Part shown: positions 18,301 through 26,299 of the stretch, in pieces
Numbering within the stretch: position 1 is the first letter of the stretch
How the letters are laid out: each line of letters starts with the position of its first letter
Assembly (NCBI GenBank): GCA_028820325.1
Contig: JAPPJO010000017.1
Coordinates: forward strand, 102,437 to 166,436
From: Gammaproteobacteria bacterium
GTDB taxonomy: Bacteria; Gemmatimonadota; Gemmatimonadetes; Longimicrobiales; Gaopeijiaceae
Direction of reading: 5' to 3'
DNA: 64,000 bases
Program-made: the position numbers and the translations under genes
The notes under the pieces: model-generated
Told to the model about the DNA's origin: nothing
Databases searched by the model: none
The model's input: the letters and a program-made list of their open reading frames with translations, nothing else

Positions 18301-21300
18301 TGGCTTCGGCGCCGACGGATATCTCTCAGACCGGACTCGCGACCATCCCCAGCGCCTTCGTCTCGGCTGCCCTGTCCTTCGAGTACTCCGGACTGGAGCC
18401 CGGCGAGCGGGTTCTGATTCACGCGGGCGCGGGCGGCGTGGGTCTGGCCGCCATCCAGTGGGTGCAGGCTGCGGGCGCGGAGGTCTACGCCACCGCGAGC
18501 GCCCCCAAGCAGGCGTACCTGCGGTCGCTCGGCGTCAGACATGTGTTCGACAGCCGCACCACGGCGTTCGGCGAAGAGATCCTCGATGCGACGGACGGCG
18601 CCGGGGTGGACATCGTGCTGAACAGCCTTACCGGTGAGGGCTTCATCGACGCCAGCCTGGCCTGTCTGAGGCACGGAGGCCGCTTCGTGGAGATGGCCCG
18701 GCGCGACATTCTGACCGAGCACGAGATGGCGGCGGCCCGTCCGGACGTCTCCTACGACATCCTGGAGCTGGACGTCCTGAAGAAGACCGATCCGGAGTGG
18801 GTCGGGAGGGTGTTGCGCGATGTGATGGCGCGCATTGCCGCCGGAGATCTCGAACCGATCGTCCACAGCCGATGGCCGCTGGCCGAGGCGGGCGCGGCGC
18901 TGAGCTTCATGCGCTCCGCCCGGCATCTCGGGAAGATCGTCGTGACCGCGCCCCCGCTCTCCGGTGGCCGGCTGCGCCAGGATGGCACCTATCTGGTGAC
19001 GGGCGGCCTCGGCGGGATCGGGTGCGCCGTGGCCGAATGGCTCGCGGACCGGGGCGCAGGGGCGATCGTGCTCAACGGGCGCCGCGCGCCGGACGCAGCC
19101 GCCGAGGAGACCATCCGCGCGCTCAGGGAACGCGGGGTGACGGTCGAGGTCGCGTTGGCGGATGTGGCCGACGCGGCCGCGCTGGACCGCATGTTGGCCG
19201 ACATGGACCGGCGGCTGCCCCCGCTCGCGGGCGTGATCCACAGCGTGGGCGTGCTCTCCGACGGCGCCCTCACCAACCAGACCTGGGAGAGGTTCGAACA
19301 GGTGCTCGGGCCCAAGATCCTGGGTGCGTGGCATCTGCACCGCGCGACGGTGAATCGCGACCTGGACATGTTCGTCCTCTTCTCGAGCCGGGTCGGGGTC
19401 ATGGGCAATCCCGGCCAGGCGAACCATGCCGCCGCCAACGCCTTCCTGGACCAGTTGGCCGGACACCGGCGCGCGCTGGGGCTCGCGGGACAGGCGATCG
19501 CCTGGGGGGCGTGGTCGGAGATCGGCGAGGCGGCGGAGCAGCGCGAACGGATCGACCAGCGCCGGTCGGCGCTCGGCGGGCGCTGGTTCACGCCTCAGCA
19601 GGGACTCCGGGCATTCGATCGCCTGGTGCGTCAGGATGTGACGACGTCCGTGGTGATGGCGATGGACTGGTCGGTGTTTGAAGAGGCCGTGGAAGAGCGT
19701 CCTCCCCTGCTGGAGGAGCTCCTGTCCGCGGCGTCGGATGCCGAGGCGGACTCCGCGGCCGCCCCGAAGGACGTCCTTACCCAGGTGAGAGAGGCTCCGG
19801 CCGCCGAACGGGAGAACGTGCTCGTGTCCTTCCTTCAGGGCGAGGTGCAGGCCGTGCTGCGGCTGCCGTCGGCCCCCGCGGCGACGGTCGGGTTCTTCGA
19901 TCTGGGGATGGATTCGCTGATGGCCGTCGAGTTGCGCAATCGGCTCAACCGAGCCCTGGCGGGAAGCTACACGGCGCCGAACACGCTGGTCTTCGATTAC
20001 CCGGACATCGGCTCGCTCGCCGAGCACCTGGCGGGGGAACTGGTCGAAGACGGAGGAGTTCCCGTCTCCGAAGCCGCACCGGAGCCGGCACGCGAACCCC
20101 GCGTGCAGGACGAGGATGACGCCATCGCGATCGTGGGGATGGCCTGTCGATTTCCGGGAGCGCCCGATCTGGCATCGTTCTGGCGCCTGCTCGAGGCCGG
20201 CGCCGACCTGGTAACGGACGGACGCCGCGACCCCGGCCCCTGGAACGGGGTCGCCGGGGATCCGCACGGCGCGGACAGCGCCGCCCGCCGGGGCGCCTTC
20301 CTCGAGGACATCGACAAGTTCGACGCCAGGTTCTTCCGCATCACGCCGATCGAGGCGCGGATGATGGATCCGCGGCAGCGCCTGCTGCTGGAGACGACCT
20401 GGCACGCGCTCGAGGACGCGGGGATGGATCCCGGGCGACTCACGGGAAGCAACACCGGTGTGTATGCCGGGGTCGGCAACGGCGACTATCGGGATGTGGC
20501 CGCCATCAGCGGGGAGGCCCACGGATACCTCGGCACCACCATGAGCGTGACGGCCGGGCGCATCTCCTTTGCGCTGGGTCTGACCGGCCCGGCGGTGCCT
20601 CTGGACATGGCCTGCGCGTCCTCCCTTGCGGCCGTGCACCAGGCCGCTTCCGCCCTGCGGCAAGGGGAGGTGGAGATGGCCCTGGTCGGCGGGGTCAACG
20701 CAATCCTTTCCCCGGAAATCACGACCTTCATGAAGGAAGTCGGGATGCTGTCCACAAAGGGGCGCTGCAGCACCTTCGACGCCGAGGCCGACGGTTTCGT
20801 GCGCGGCGAGGGCTGCGGGGTCGTCGTGCTGAAGCGCCTGAGCGAGGCGCGGGCGGACGGCGACCGGATCTGGGGTGTGATCCGCGGATCCGCCGTCAAC
20901 CAGAACGGCTTCAGCGCGGGTCTGACGGTCCCGAACGGGCCGGCTCAGGAACGGGTCATCGAGGAAGCCCTTGCGCGCGCCGGCATCGAGCCCGGAGAAG
21001 TGGACTATCTGGAGGCGCACGGAGCCGGATCCGACCTGGGCGACCCGATCGAGGTGCAGGCTGCCGCCGCCGTCTACGGCCGGCAGCGGAGCCCGGAGCG
21101 GCCGCTGCTGATCGGTTCGGTGAAAACCAACATCGGCCACCTGGAATGCGCGGCGGGCGTTGCCAGCCTGATCAAGGCCGTCCTGGCCATGAACCGGGGC
21201 AGCATCCCGAAACAGCTTCATTTCGACAATCCGACCCCGCACCTGGAATGGGACCAGCTTCCGGTACGGGTCATTTCGGAGCCCACGGACTGGCCTTCCC

Positions 21301-22115
21301 GTCCGGATCGGCCGGCGCGCGCGGGCGTCAGCTCCTTCGGCCTTTCGGGGACGAACGCGCACGTTGTCGTCGAAGCGGGCGCCGCAGGCGGCGATGCTTC
21401 GGCGCTTACGGACGCGCCGTGGGCCGCGGGTCCCGCGCGCACCGTGCCAGCCGAGTCGCCCGGAAGGGCGGTCGAACTACCGGCCCCGCGCGGCAACTTC
21501 GCTCCCCGGGAGACGCGCGTCCTGCCCCTTTCCGGGAAGTCTCCGGCGGCGCTGCGGGATGTTGCACACCGGTATCTGACATGGCTTGACGAGCAGGAGG
21601 AAGTTCTCTCCGCGGAAGATGGCACGGCGCGGTCACTGCTCGCCGACATGACCTGGACGGCCGGCGTGGGACGCAGCCACTTCGCGCGCCGCTCCGGTCT
21701 GGTCTTCCGCGACGCCAAGTCGCTGCGGGAGGGCCTGAACGGCGTGCTGCACGCCGACCTGGGGCCCGAGCCCAGGGGAATGCCCAGGCCCCCCGCGCCC
21801 CCCAGGACCGCGTTCGTGTACGCCGGCGAGGGGAGCGAGCAGATCGGCATGGGGCAGGATCTGTACGAAGCCGAGCCCGTCGTGCGCGCGCTGCTGGATC
21901 GATGCGACGCCGTCTTCGCGACCGAGCGCGGCGGAGCCTCCCTGATCGACGTCATGTTCGGGCGGGCGGGCGCGGCCGGCAGGCTGGACGACCCGGAGTG
22001 GGCACAGCCGGCCATCTATTCGCTTGCGTGCGCGCGCACGGCCCTCTGGGCGAGCGTGGGCGTGCGCCCCGGGGTGGTGGCGGGCCGCGGGGTCGGCGAG
22101 CTGGCCGCCGCCTAG
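12333..22115 (+). CDS. Type I polyketide synthase, KS-AT-DH-MT-ER-KR-ACP-KS-AT(broken)
   Basis: 3,260 residues from ATG 12333, where the KS-type N-terminus begins, to an in-frame TAG. Domains by residue: KS1 18-446 (Cys192 in [22 protein letters not shown]); AT1 583-940 (GQGSQW, GHSVGE with Ser676, AFHS, predicting malonyl-CoA); DH 953-1240 (His986 in [10 protein letters not shown], Asp in LDGCFQ); C-methyltransferase about 1400-1660 (VEVGAGTGS); ER 1900-2205 ([12 protein letters not shown]); KR 2213-2470 (TGGLGGIG, but His2365 where Tyr is usual); ACP 2490-2565 (Ser2528 in GMDSL); KS2 2596-3014 (Cys2761, [16 protein letters not shown]); AT2 from 3159, ending at the stop. Module 1 is fully reducing and methylating, as in lipid-making PKSs. 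There is no loading domain or thioesterase. A discrete ACP and an alpha/beta hydrolase lie nearby. Confidence 0.93.
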   Translation: MSASMPDSASRSASGSGEPIAIIGMACRFPGANDIEAFWRLLETGGNAVVEGVPGSGEGRWGQIFGDNAVQSEGCRFGAFVDDIDRFDDAFFRISPVEAELLDPQQRMMLEVSWQALEDAGIDPDRLRESRTGVYSGISNDEYRMLVVDSAKPAEAAACLYALSGTNLNGTAGRVSFVLGLTGPAKAVDAACASAMVAINDAVADLQQGKANLALAGGVQAILNGRIYELRADAMMLSPDGQCKTFDASANGYVRAEGCGVVVLKRLSDAVADGDRIWAVIRGSVVNHGGTGVGLTVPNTPALEQVMEDALFQAGVDPLEVDYVEAHGTGTAVGDPIELNAVSSVYGRGRDARDPLLIGSVKTNVGHLESAAGVVGLIKAALVVRRGIIPKHLHFHDPSPAVDWDRMPLRVTSETMDWPDRPGRARVAGVNCFGISGTNAHLVVQEYRGPNGAADEEGPLAAGSRQSVQVALPATLGHLQLPDRDLQARQARLLPLSGKSETALRESAGRYLSWLEERADQLAMEGADAEPLLSDMAWTAGVGRSHFDHRAGVVFRDAASLRRQLEAVTEGGDIPGPGAAGKVAFAYTGQGSQWVGMGRGLYETEPVARAVLDRCESVVRDERGASLLDVMFGRGGARGELGDTAWEQPALYALGCALTALWSSVGVRPAVVVGHSVGELAAAQAAGVFSLEDGMRFACARGALMSGMADGAMAAVFAPSARVAAAVQAHNAASAGIGLSISGDNGTHQVVSGPVEEIETISANFDSEGIRVRRLNTRKAFHSALVEPILPALEESLEGVAVASPSLTVVSNLTGRPVEPGQALDGSYWRRHAREAVAFASGVEALAELGVDLVVEIGPRSVLAPMALSAWPESAGTLTPAVISTLSPPSDDPAAPQGGDFTEAVAGAYQAGLPIRFEGLFAGEVRRRISVPGYPFQRRRHWLEAPRRRVLGAGHPLLGSRHETARGEVTFETELFPSDPEWLDDHRVFGRVVAPGALYGAMAVAASRVEGRATAAVEDVQLHNALVFTEEDSGDGRSEPARRMQLVLDAGDPLASRRFQLFSRGGDDEWTMHVEGRVSPDGSPPEAPGRIDLNSLKARLSPMDVADYYRARAGTGVELGPSFRTLRRAWSAPGEALGEVSFPEDLGSNALDVHPLVLDGCFQVVGAARDLTGPHGSVTYLPFGWERCWLTTGRLPDQVLCHVRLNEGSVAAEANADETPEVLTGELRIYDPQGRLLGGLSGYTVKRATRAALLSTVEGVNDLLYEVVWRERALPPGMPPADFFPSPAAVKSASRLFPEHLIEAGVDPDDRDALLTDLEHWSWSYALATLDALGWRRSRGAAVDPEALREQLRVMPEHSRVFRRMLEMLAKSGVLVEEGSGFVVVLGSEDPWPEVLPPKPDAHAAVMARRHPHGLTEVGLFRRSGGALPEVLRGREDPLTLLFSSGEPTAADLYLKAPVARAANRLLEEAVRQLVDALPEGRRLRVVEVGAGTGSATASVLPLLPEGRFDYMYTDISAGFFSEAEARFGDGGGCIEYRPLDIEKDPVEQGFAAHGYDLLLASNVLHATRYLEETLGHCRRLLAPSGQLVALENLSGLGWMDLTFGQLDGWWRFADDYRPHHALASPAVWRRALGDAGFEGVEVLGVDEADTDRTPDKGVIVAQGPAEVREPPGAWILAADEGGAAAQLATDLAARNQTVVLAIGGEPDVELPEPNGPGVFAATVEMQRRESWRSLIDSLPGDVPFSGVAHLMALEGAGQDATTGDVADDIERMGATALALAQGVADSGLTPEKGIWFVTRGAQVLERERGGELAGAVLWGFGKGVAREAAHLQPRMIDLDPGEMAPEPDLVNELLYPDSENHVIHRFGRRRVARLIRAESEAERLALPEEPDWVLAPDQGGVFDRPYVQPLPARPLEPREVRVAVGAAGLNFWDVFRSLGFIEEGLLGREMCGRIVEIGAEVSRVSVGDHVVGMGFGAFGPMMITHEELVASAPTDISQTGLATIPSAFVSAALSFEYSGLEPGERVLIHAGAGGVGLAAIQWVQAAGAEVYATASAPKQAYLRSLGVRHVFDSRTTAFGEEILDATDGAGVDIVLNSLTGEGFIDASLACLRHGGRFVEMARRDILTEHEMAAARPDVSYDILELDVLKKTDPEWVGRVLRDVMARIAAGDLEPIVHSRWPLAEAGAALSFMRSARHLGKIVVTAPPLSGGRLRQDGTYLVTGGLGGIGCAVAEWLADRGAGAIVLNGRRAPDAAAEETIRALRERGVTVEVALADVADAAALDRMLADMDRRLPPLAGVIHSVGVLSDGALTNQTWERFEQVLGPKILGAWHLHRATVNRDLDMFVLFSSRVGVMGNPGQANHAAANAFLDQLAGHRRALGLAGQAIAWGAWSEIGEAAEQRERIDQRRSALGGRWFTPQQGLRAFDRLVRQDVTTSVVMAMDWSVFEEAVEERPPLLEELLSAASDAEADSAAAPKDVLTQVREAPAAERENVLVSFLQGEVQAVLRLPSAPAATVGFFDLGMDSLMAVELRNRLNRALAGSYTAPNTLVFDYPDIGSLAEHLAGELVEDGGVPVSEAAPEPAREPRVQDEDDAIAIVGMACRFPGAPDLASFWRLLEAGADLVTDGRRDPGPWNGVAGDPHGADSAARRGAFLEDIDKFDARFFRITPIEARMMDPRQRLLLETTWHALEDAGMDPGRLTGSNTGVYAGVGNGDYRDVAAISGEAHGYLGTTMSVTAGRISFALGLTGPAVPLDMACASSLAAVHQAASALRQGEVEMALVGGVNAILSPEITTFMKEVGMLSTKGRCSTFDAEADGFVRGEGCGVVVLKRLSEARADGDRIWGVIRGSAVNQNGFSAGLTVPNGPAQERVIEEALARAGIEPGEVDYLEAHGAGSDLGDPIEVQAAAAVYGRQRSPERPLLIGSVKTNIGHLECAAGVASLIKAVLAMNRGSIPKQLHFDNPTPHLEWDQLPVRVISEPTDWPSRPDRPARAGVSSFGLSGTNAHVVVEAGAAGGDASALTDAPWAAGPARTVPAESPGRAVELPAPRGNFAPRETRVLPLSGKSPAALRDVAHRYLTWLDEQEEVLSAEDGTARSLLADMTWTAGVGRSHFARRSGLVFRDAKSLREGLNGVLHADLGPEPRGMPRPPAPPRTAFVYAGEGSEQIGMGQDLYEAEPVVRALLDRCDAVFATERGGASLIDVMFGRAGAAGRLDDPEWAQPAIYSLACARTALWASVGVRPGVVAGRGVGELAAA

Positions 22116-22664
22116 GCAGCGGGCGTATTTACCCTGGAAGACGGGCTGCGCCTCGCCGCGGCCCGCGGCGCCGCAATGGCGCGGCCGAAGGTGCGGATGG
22201 CAGCCGCCGCGCCGGTCGACGATCCCTCCGCTCGAGACCGCGACCCGCTGGCCGAACTGGAAGCGGCATGCGCCGGGATGTCGTTCTCCCGCCCCGAGGT
22301 CGTGATGGTCAGCCAGGCGACCGGCACCACCCCGGCGGCGGACGAGGTGCTCGACGGCGCATACTGGCGCCGGCAGGCGAGCGCACCCGCCTACCGAGCC
22401 CTGGCCGGAGCACTCGCGGGACTGGACGCCGAACTCGTCCTGGAGATCGGTCCACGCCCGGGACCGGGGCCCACCCTGCTGCGCGAATGGTCGGACGCGG
22501 CCGACCGCCCCGACCGCACCTTCGCGGAGTCGGTGGTAGGCGCCTACGAGGCGGGACTGCCCATTTCGTTTGCCGGCCTGTTCGCCGGGGAGGCGCGCCG
22601 CCGGATCTCTCTCCCGGGCTATCCGTTCCAGCGCAGGCGCCACTGGGTCGGTCCGGCCAGGTGA
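22116..22664 (+). pseudogene. Distal part of the second AT, separated from the PKS by TAG
   Basis: The same reading frame stays open for 182 codons after the TAG at 22113-22115. It begins AAGVFTLEDGLRLAAARG, matching AT1 just after its [11 protein letters not shown], and ends with [13 protein letters not shown], the standard AT-to-linker boundary, then TGA at 22662. Relative to AT1 about 60 residues are missing after AARGAAM, including the AFHS segment with the catalytic His. With the Ser-to-Gly change in the upstream part (GRGVGE at 22,083-22,100), AT2 cannot be a working transferase. The frame's original end overlaps the permease start by GTGA, so the stop is probably recent. Confidence 0.85.
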
Positions 22665-24424
22665 GCGATCACGGTTCTGGCGGCGAACCCGCGCTTCGCT
22701 ACCAGCCCGACGAGAAGCCCCCGCTCCGGCTCTCGCTCGGGGTCGGCCTGCAGCTCGCGGTGCTCAACATCGCCGCCGTGATGCTGATCCCCATGGTGGT
22801 GATGCGGGCCGCCGGCGTTACCGACGCCTACCTCTCGTGGGCCGTGCTCGCGTCGGTCACCATCTGCGGCGTGGCGACCATCCTGCAGGCACGGCGCGGG
22901 GGGCGCATCGGAATGGGGCACGTGATGGTCATGGGCACCTCGGGGGCGTTCATCCCGGCGTCCATCATGGCACTCGACCAGGGGGGGCCTGCCCTGCTCG
23001 CCACGCTGGTCGCGATCTCCGCTCTGGTCCCGCTCCTGCTTTCCTGGCGGCTTTCCCTCTTTCAGCGCGTCCTGACACCCGCGGTTTCGGGCACCGTGAT
23101 CATGCTCATCCCGGTCACGGTCATGCCGTTCATCTCGACCCTCCTGTCCGGCTTGTCCGGCGCAGGCCCTCCCCCCGGCGCGCCGCTCAGCTTCCTGGTG
23201 ACCGTGCTCGTCATCGGAGGCCTCGCGCTCAAGGCGAGCGGAGCGCTGCGGCTCTGGGCCCCGGTTATCGGCGTGGTCCTGGGCTCGCTGATCGCGGCCG
23301 GGTACGGCCTCTACGACCTGGAGCGAGTCGATGCGGCTTCCTGGGTCGATCTTCCGCGAATCCAGGCGCCCGGTCTCGATCTCGGCTTCGGCGCCGCGTT
23401 CTGGACCCTCCTGCCCTCGTTCCTGCTGGTGGCCGTGATCGCCGCCATCCGCACGATGAGCAGCGCGGTGGCCGTCCAGCGCGTCTCGTGGCGGCGCAGG
23501 AGCCGCGCGGTCGACTTCCGCGCCGTCCAGGGCGCCATGGCGGTGGACGGCGTGGGCAACCTGCTGGCCGGGCTTGCCGGGACCGTCCCGGGAAGCGCCA
23601 CTACCACGAGCGTCCCCCTGACCCAGCTCACCGGTGTGGCCACGCGCGCGGTCGGGGTCGTGGCCGGCGCGGCTTTCGTCGCCTTCGCGTTCCTGCCCAA
23701 GCCCTTCGCCGCCGTGCTCGCCATCCCCGACCCGGTCTTCGCCGGCTACCTCGTCATCCTGCTCGCCATGCTGTTCGCGATCGGCATGAAGATCGTGCTG
23801 CAGGGTGGGCTGGGATACCGCGAAGGCCTCGTCGTCGGCATCGCCTTCCTGGCCGGAACGGGCTTTCAGTACGGGCTGATCTTCCCCGAGCAGGCGTCCC
23901 GGTTCGCGGGCGGCCTGCTGGAGAACGGCATGAACGCGGGCGGATTCAGCGCCATCCTCATGACCCTTTTCCTCCGCCTGACGGAGCCCCGCCCGAGCCG
24001 CATCGAAACGGGACCCGGCAGCGCGGAACTCCCGGCGATCCGCCGGTTCCTGGGCGATTTCGCGTCCCGCAGCGGGTGGGACGAAGAGATGGCCGGCCGG
24101 CTGGGGGCCGCCGCCGAGGAGGCTCTGCTCACACTCGCGCGCGAGGAGGATTCGGGACGAGAGGGGGCCAGGGGCCGCCGGCGCCTCCGGCTGTCGGCCA
24201 GCAGGGAGCAGGGCGGCGCCGTGCTCGAGTTCGTTGTCGGCCCCGGGACCGGAAACCTGCAGGACCGGATCGCCCTGCTCGGAGAATCCGCCGACGAAGC
24301 CTCCATGGAGAGCGAGGTGTCGCTGCGCCTGCTCCGCCATCTGGCGTCTTCGGTTCGCCATCAGCAATACCACGACACGGACATCATCACGGTTCGCGTG
24401 GAGGCCCCGCGCGACTCCGGCTGA
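22661..24424 (+). CDS. NCS2-type nucleobase/xanthine permease with ATPase-like C-terminal domain
   Basis: 587 residues from GTG 22661, overlapping the ancestral PKS stop by 4 nt. The first ~440 residues hold about 12-14 hydrophobic segments with NCS2 features (LGVGLQLAVLNIAAVMLIPMV near the start, and PGSATTTSVPLTQLTGVATRAVG). This family co-transports purines or pyrimidines with protons or sodium. Residues about 450-587 are soluble and resemble an RsbW/HATPase_c_2 domain (FASRSGWDEEMAGRLGAAAEEAL, a glycine-containing VVGPGTGNLQDRI loop, and a terminal strand). The N-box Asn expected in EEALLTL is missing, so ATP binding is doubtful. The open frame extends upstream inside the PKS but the hydrophobic core starts only after this GTG. 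The substrate is unknown; it could export or import something for the PKS, or be unrelated. Confidence 0.75.
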   Translation: MSDHGSGGEPALRYQPDEKPPLRLSLGVGLQLAVLNIAAVMLIPMVVMRAAGVTDAYLSWAVLASVTICGVATILQARRGGRIGMGHVMVMGTSGAFIPASIMALDQGGPALLATLVAISALVPLLLSWRLSLFQRVLTPAVSGTVIMLIPVTVMPFISTLLSGLSGAGPPPGAPLSFLVTVLVIGGLALKASGALRLWAPVIGVVLGSLIAAGYGLYDLERVDAASWVDLPRIQAPGLDLGFGAAFWTLLPSFLLVAVIAAIRTMSSAVAVQRVSWRRRSRAVDFRAVQGAMAVDGVGNLLAGLAGTVPGSATTTSVPLTQLTGVATRAVGVVAGAAFVAFAFLPKPFAAVLAIPDPVFAGYLVILLAMLFAIGMKIVLQGGLGYREGLVVGIAFLAGTGFQYGLIFPEQASRFAGGLLENGMNAGGFSAILMTLFLRLTEPRPSRIETGPGSAELPAIRRFLGDFASRSGWDEEMAGRLGAAAEEALLTLAREEDSGREGARGRRRLRLSASREQGGAVLEFVVGPGTGNLQDRIALLGESADEASMESEVSLRLLRHLASSVRHQQYHDTDIITVRVEAPRDSG

Positions 24425-24512
24425 CGGGTCGTCGCAGGAGTGCTGCGCCGAATCTCGCCCGGGACCGGATCGCAGAAACACCGCCAACCTCAGCTCACGG
24501 GAGAACCACCCC

Positions 24513-24947
24513 ATGCACGATGTCAACCTGCTCGCAGTCCTGGTCGCCGGGATCGTCCCGATGATCGTCGGCATGCTCTGGTACGGCCCGCTCTTCGGGA
24601 AGCGCTGGCTGGCGCTGATGGAGACGACGCCCGAGGAGATCCGGGAGGGCTTCAATCCCCTGAAGACCTACGGCATCAGCTTCCTGCTTTCGCTGGTCAC
24701 CGCCTTCATTCTGGCCCAACTGATCGCCGATATCGCTCCCGGAGACGTCTCCTCGCTGGGTGGCGGCGCATCCGCGATGGTCGGCGTTCATGTGGGGCTC
24801 ATGGCGCTGGTCGCATTCGTACTCCCGGTCGCGCACCAGGGAGTCACGTTCGAGGGCCGGAAAGCCGGGCTCGCGTGGCTGAACATCGGCTACAACGGGG
24901 TGGCGCTCATCGGCCAGGCGATGGTCATTGCCGCCTGGGGCGTGTAG
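24513..24947 (+). CDS. DUF1761-family membrane protein
   Basis: 144 residues from ATG 24513, preceded by GGGAGA. Four hydrophobic segments are visible. The N-terminal VLVAGIVPMIVGMLWYGPLFGKRW is the hallmark of DUF1761 proteins, whose function is unknown. The open frame continues upstream in Arg/Cys-rich sequence that is unlikely to be coding. It follows the permease by 88 nt and ends 1 nt before the convergent alpha/beta hydrolase gene, with no terminator between. Confidence 0.8.
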   Translation: MHDVNLLAVLVAGIVPMIVGMLWYGPLFGKRWLALMETTPEEIREGFNPLKTYGISFLLSLVTAFILAQLIADIAPGDVSSLGGGASAMVGVHVGLMALVAFVLPVAHQGVTFEGRKAGLAWLNIGYNGVALIGQAMVIAAWGV

Positions 24948-24948
24948 C

Positions 24949-25869
24949 CTACTCGAGCAGCCCGCTCTCCTCCAGGAAGCCCCGCATCATCGCGACGCAA
25001 TCCGCCGGATTCTCCACCTGGAGGAAGTGCGTCGTCTCCGGAATGAAGTCGTAGTCCACCGTCCCGATGTGGCTGAGGTCGAAGGTGGGCAGATACGCGT
25101 AGGGCAACGTCGGATCGGAGCCGATCACCTTCGTCGGACACGGAAGATTCCCGAAGTCCACGAGGAACGCGAAGGTCCTCACGTAGGCGATGATCTGCGC
25201 CTCGTAGTCGCGAGGACAACGAAGCTCGTAGCCCCCTGCCCCTGACGATTCCCGCAGGATCGTTCGAGCCATCAGATCCGCGGCTCCGGGAACCGCCCTG
25301 GTGAGCAGCGGCAGAAAGCTGAGGAGTTCCGTGAAGTCCTCCCTCTTCCGGAACTGGTCCGCGCGGCGGCTCGCCATCCCGGCCGCCGCCTCGGCGATCG
25401 CGTCGTAATCCGGGTCCTTGGGACCGGGCCGGTAGAGGGGTGGATCGAACAGGACCCACGCGGACAACCTGTCGCACCCACCCGTCCCCAGCGTGGATGA
25501 GAGGAGCGCCGTCAGCGCGGAAAGCGAATGAAAGACCCCGGTCGTGGGCCGTTCCCCGTACCGGCGCGCCGCTGCTTCGATGACGCACTCCTGATCCCGG
25601 ACCAGGTTGGGCATGTTGTGCTCCGGGCGTGCCCCGACGGCATTCCAGCCATGGTTCCGCAGATCGTAGAGCAGCACATCGAACTCACCCGTCAGGAGAG
25701 ACCAGAACGGGTAGTAGAAATCCATGGCCAGCCCGTTTCCGTGGCCCAGCAGAAGACGCGGGCCGGCCGGATTCCCATGCCTGCGCAGAATCGTGACGCT
25801 GCCGTCGTCCTGACGAACCTCGCACACGGAGCGCGGCTCGGGGATCTCCCATCTGGCTGCCCGGTTCAT
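24949..25869 (-). CDS. Alpha/beta hydrolase, possible thioesterase
   Basis: 306 residues. LLLGHGNGLAMDFYYPFW supplies the oxyanion HG motif, LLYDLRNHGWN is a conserved strand-loop, the nucleophile region is GVFHSLSALTAL (Ser, with a non-standard elbow lacking the usual glycines), and the base is His in PETTHFLQVENP. It is an alpha/beta hydrolase of the lipase/esterase class. It lies downstream of a stand-alone acyl carrier protein on the same strand, 89 nt after it, with a palindrome between. Near a PKS lacking its own thioesterase, it might release or edit acyl chains; that role is inference only. Confidence 0.7.
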   Translation of the reverse strand: MNRAARWEIPEPRSVCEVRQDDGSVTILRRHGNPAGPRLLLGHGNGLAMDFYYPFWSLLTGEFDVLLYDLRNHGWNAVGARPEHNMPNLVRDQECVIEAAARRYGERPTTGVFHSLSALTALLSSTLGTGGCDRLSAWVLFDPPLYRPGPKDPDYDAIAEAAAGMASRRADQFRKREDFTELLSFLPLLTRAVPGAADLMARTILRESSGAGGYELRCPRDYEAQIIAYVRTFAFLVDFGNLPCPTKVIGSDPTLPYAYLPTFDLSHIGTVDYDFIPETTHFLQVENPADCVAMMRGFLEESGLLE

Positions 25870-25910
25870 GCTGGCGGCCGCTACACCCCCGATGCGCTAT
25901 GTCGAAACCG

Positions 25911-25934
25911 GCACCCGCCCGGCCGGGCGGGTGC
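25911..25934 (-). terminator. Palindromic hairpin between ACP and hydrolase genes
   Basis: CACCCGCCC and GGGCGGGTG, extended by an outer G-C pair, form a 10-bp all-Watson-Crick stem around a GGCC loop. It lies between the stop of the acyl carrier protein gene and the start of the hydrolase gene. It could lower read-through so that the carrier protein is made in excess. No U-run follows. Confidence 0.45.
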
Positions 25935-25958
25935 GCGATGAGACGGGATGCGCCCCGA

Positions 25959-26183
25959 TCAGTTGGCGTCGATGCGAGCGGCCAGACCGCGCAGAGATCC
26001 GATGCCCATCCACTCCTCGGGGGCAATCTCGACGCCGAATTCGCTGGCCACCAGCTTCACGAAGGCGACGCAGTCCAGAGAAGAAACCCCGGCTTCGCCG
26101 AACGCCAGGTCAAAGTCCGGTTCGTGGTCCAGATCCAGGTGCTCGTCGATGAGGGCGCGGAGGCGTGCTTCGGTCGTAGACAT
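25959..26183 (-). CDS. Stand-alone acyl carrier protein
   Basis: 74 residues, acidic, with the four-helix ACP pattern. The phosphopantetheine Ser is Ser35 in AGVSSLDCVAFVKLVASEFGVEI; the residue before it is Ser rather than the common Asp. It differs from the canonical fatty-acid AcpP (no GADSLDTVE) and so is probably a dedicated carrier for a PKS or another acyl pathway. Its promoter is close to consensus, and the coding start is preceded by AAGGA with a long spacer. It is encoded 3.3 kb from the end of the PKS gene on the opposite strand; a functional link is possible but unproven. Confidence 0.8.
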   Translation of the reverse strand: MSTTEARLRALIDEHLDLDHEPDFDLAFGEAGVSSLDCVAFVKLVASEFGVEIAPEEWMGIGSLRGLAARIDAN

Positions 26184-26235
26184 TCTGTGTCGGATCCTTG
26201 GGTAGTGGGTAATCTGGTGAAGGTGCTGCCGGTCG

Positions 26236-26264
26236 ATTCTTTAACTCGGCAACGGTGATGTCAA
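26236..26264 (-). promoter_or_regulatory. Strong sigma-70-like promoter for the acyl carrier protein
   Basis: On the minus strand, a perfect TTGACA is followed after exactly 17 nt by AAGAAT (4 of 6). The start codon at 26183 leaves a leader of about 45 nt. This is the best -35 hexamer seen in the window. Confidence 0.6.
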
Positions 26265-26299
26265 GCCACGGGCTCACTTCCGGACAGTGGCGCGTTCCG

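Noticed and set aside
15567..21362. 1,931-codon open frame on the minus strand inside the PKS
   Set aside because: Antisense shadow of the PKS codon pattern; Arg/Gly/His-rich, no domains, while the plus strand has intact KS, AT, DH, MT, ER, KR and ACP motifs.
22113..22115. Genome-wide reading of TAG as an amino acid
   Set aside because: Other genes in the window end in TAG at their expected length (proline dehydrogenase, M50-like protein, DUF1761 protein, D-aminoacylase), so TAG is an ordinary stop here.
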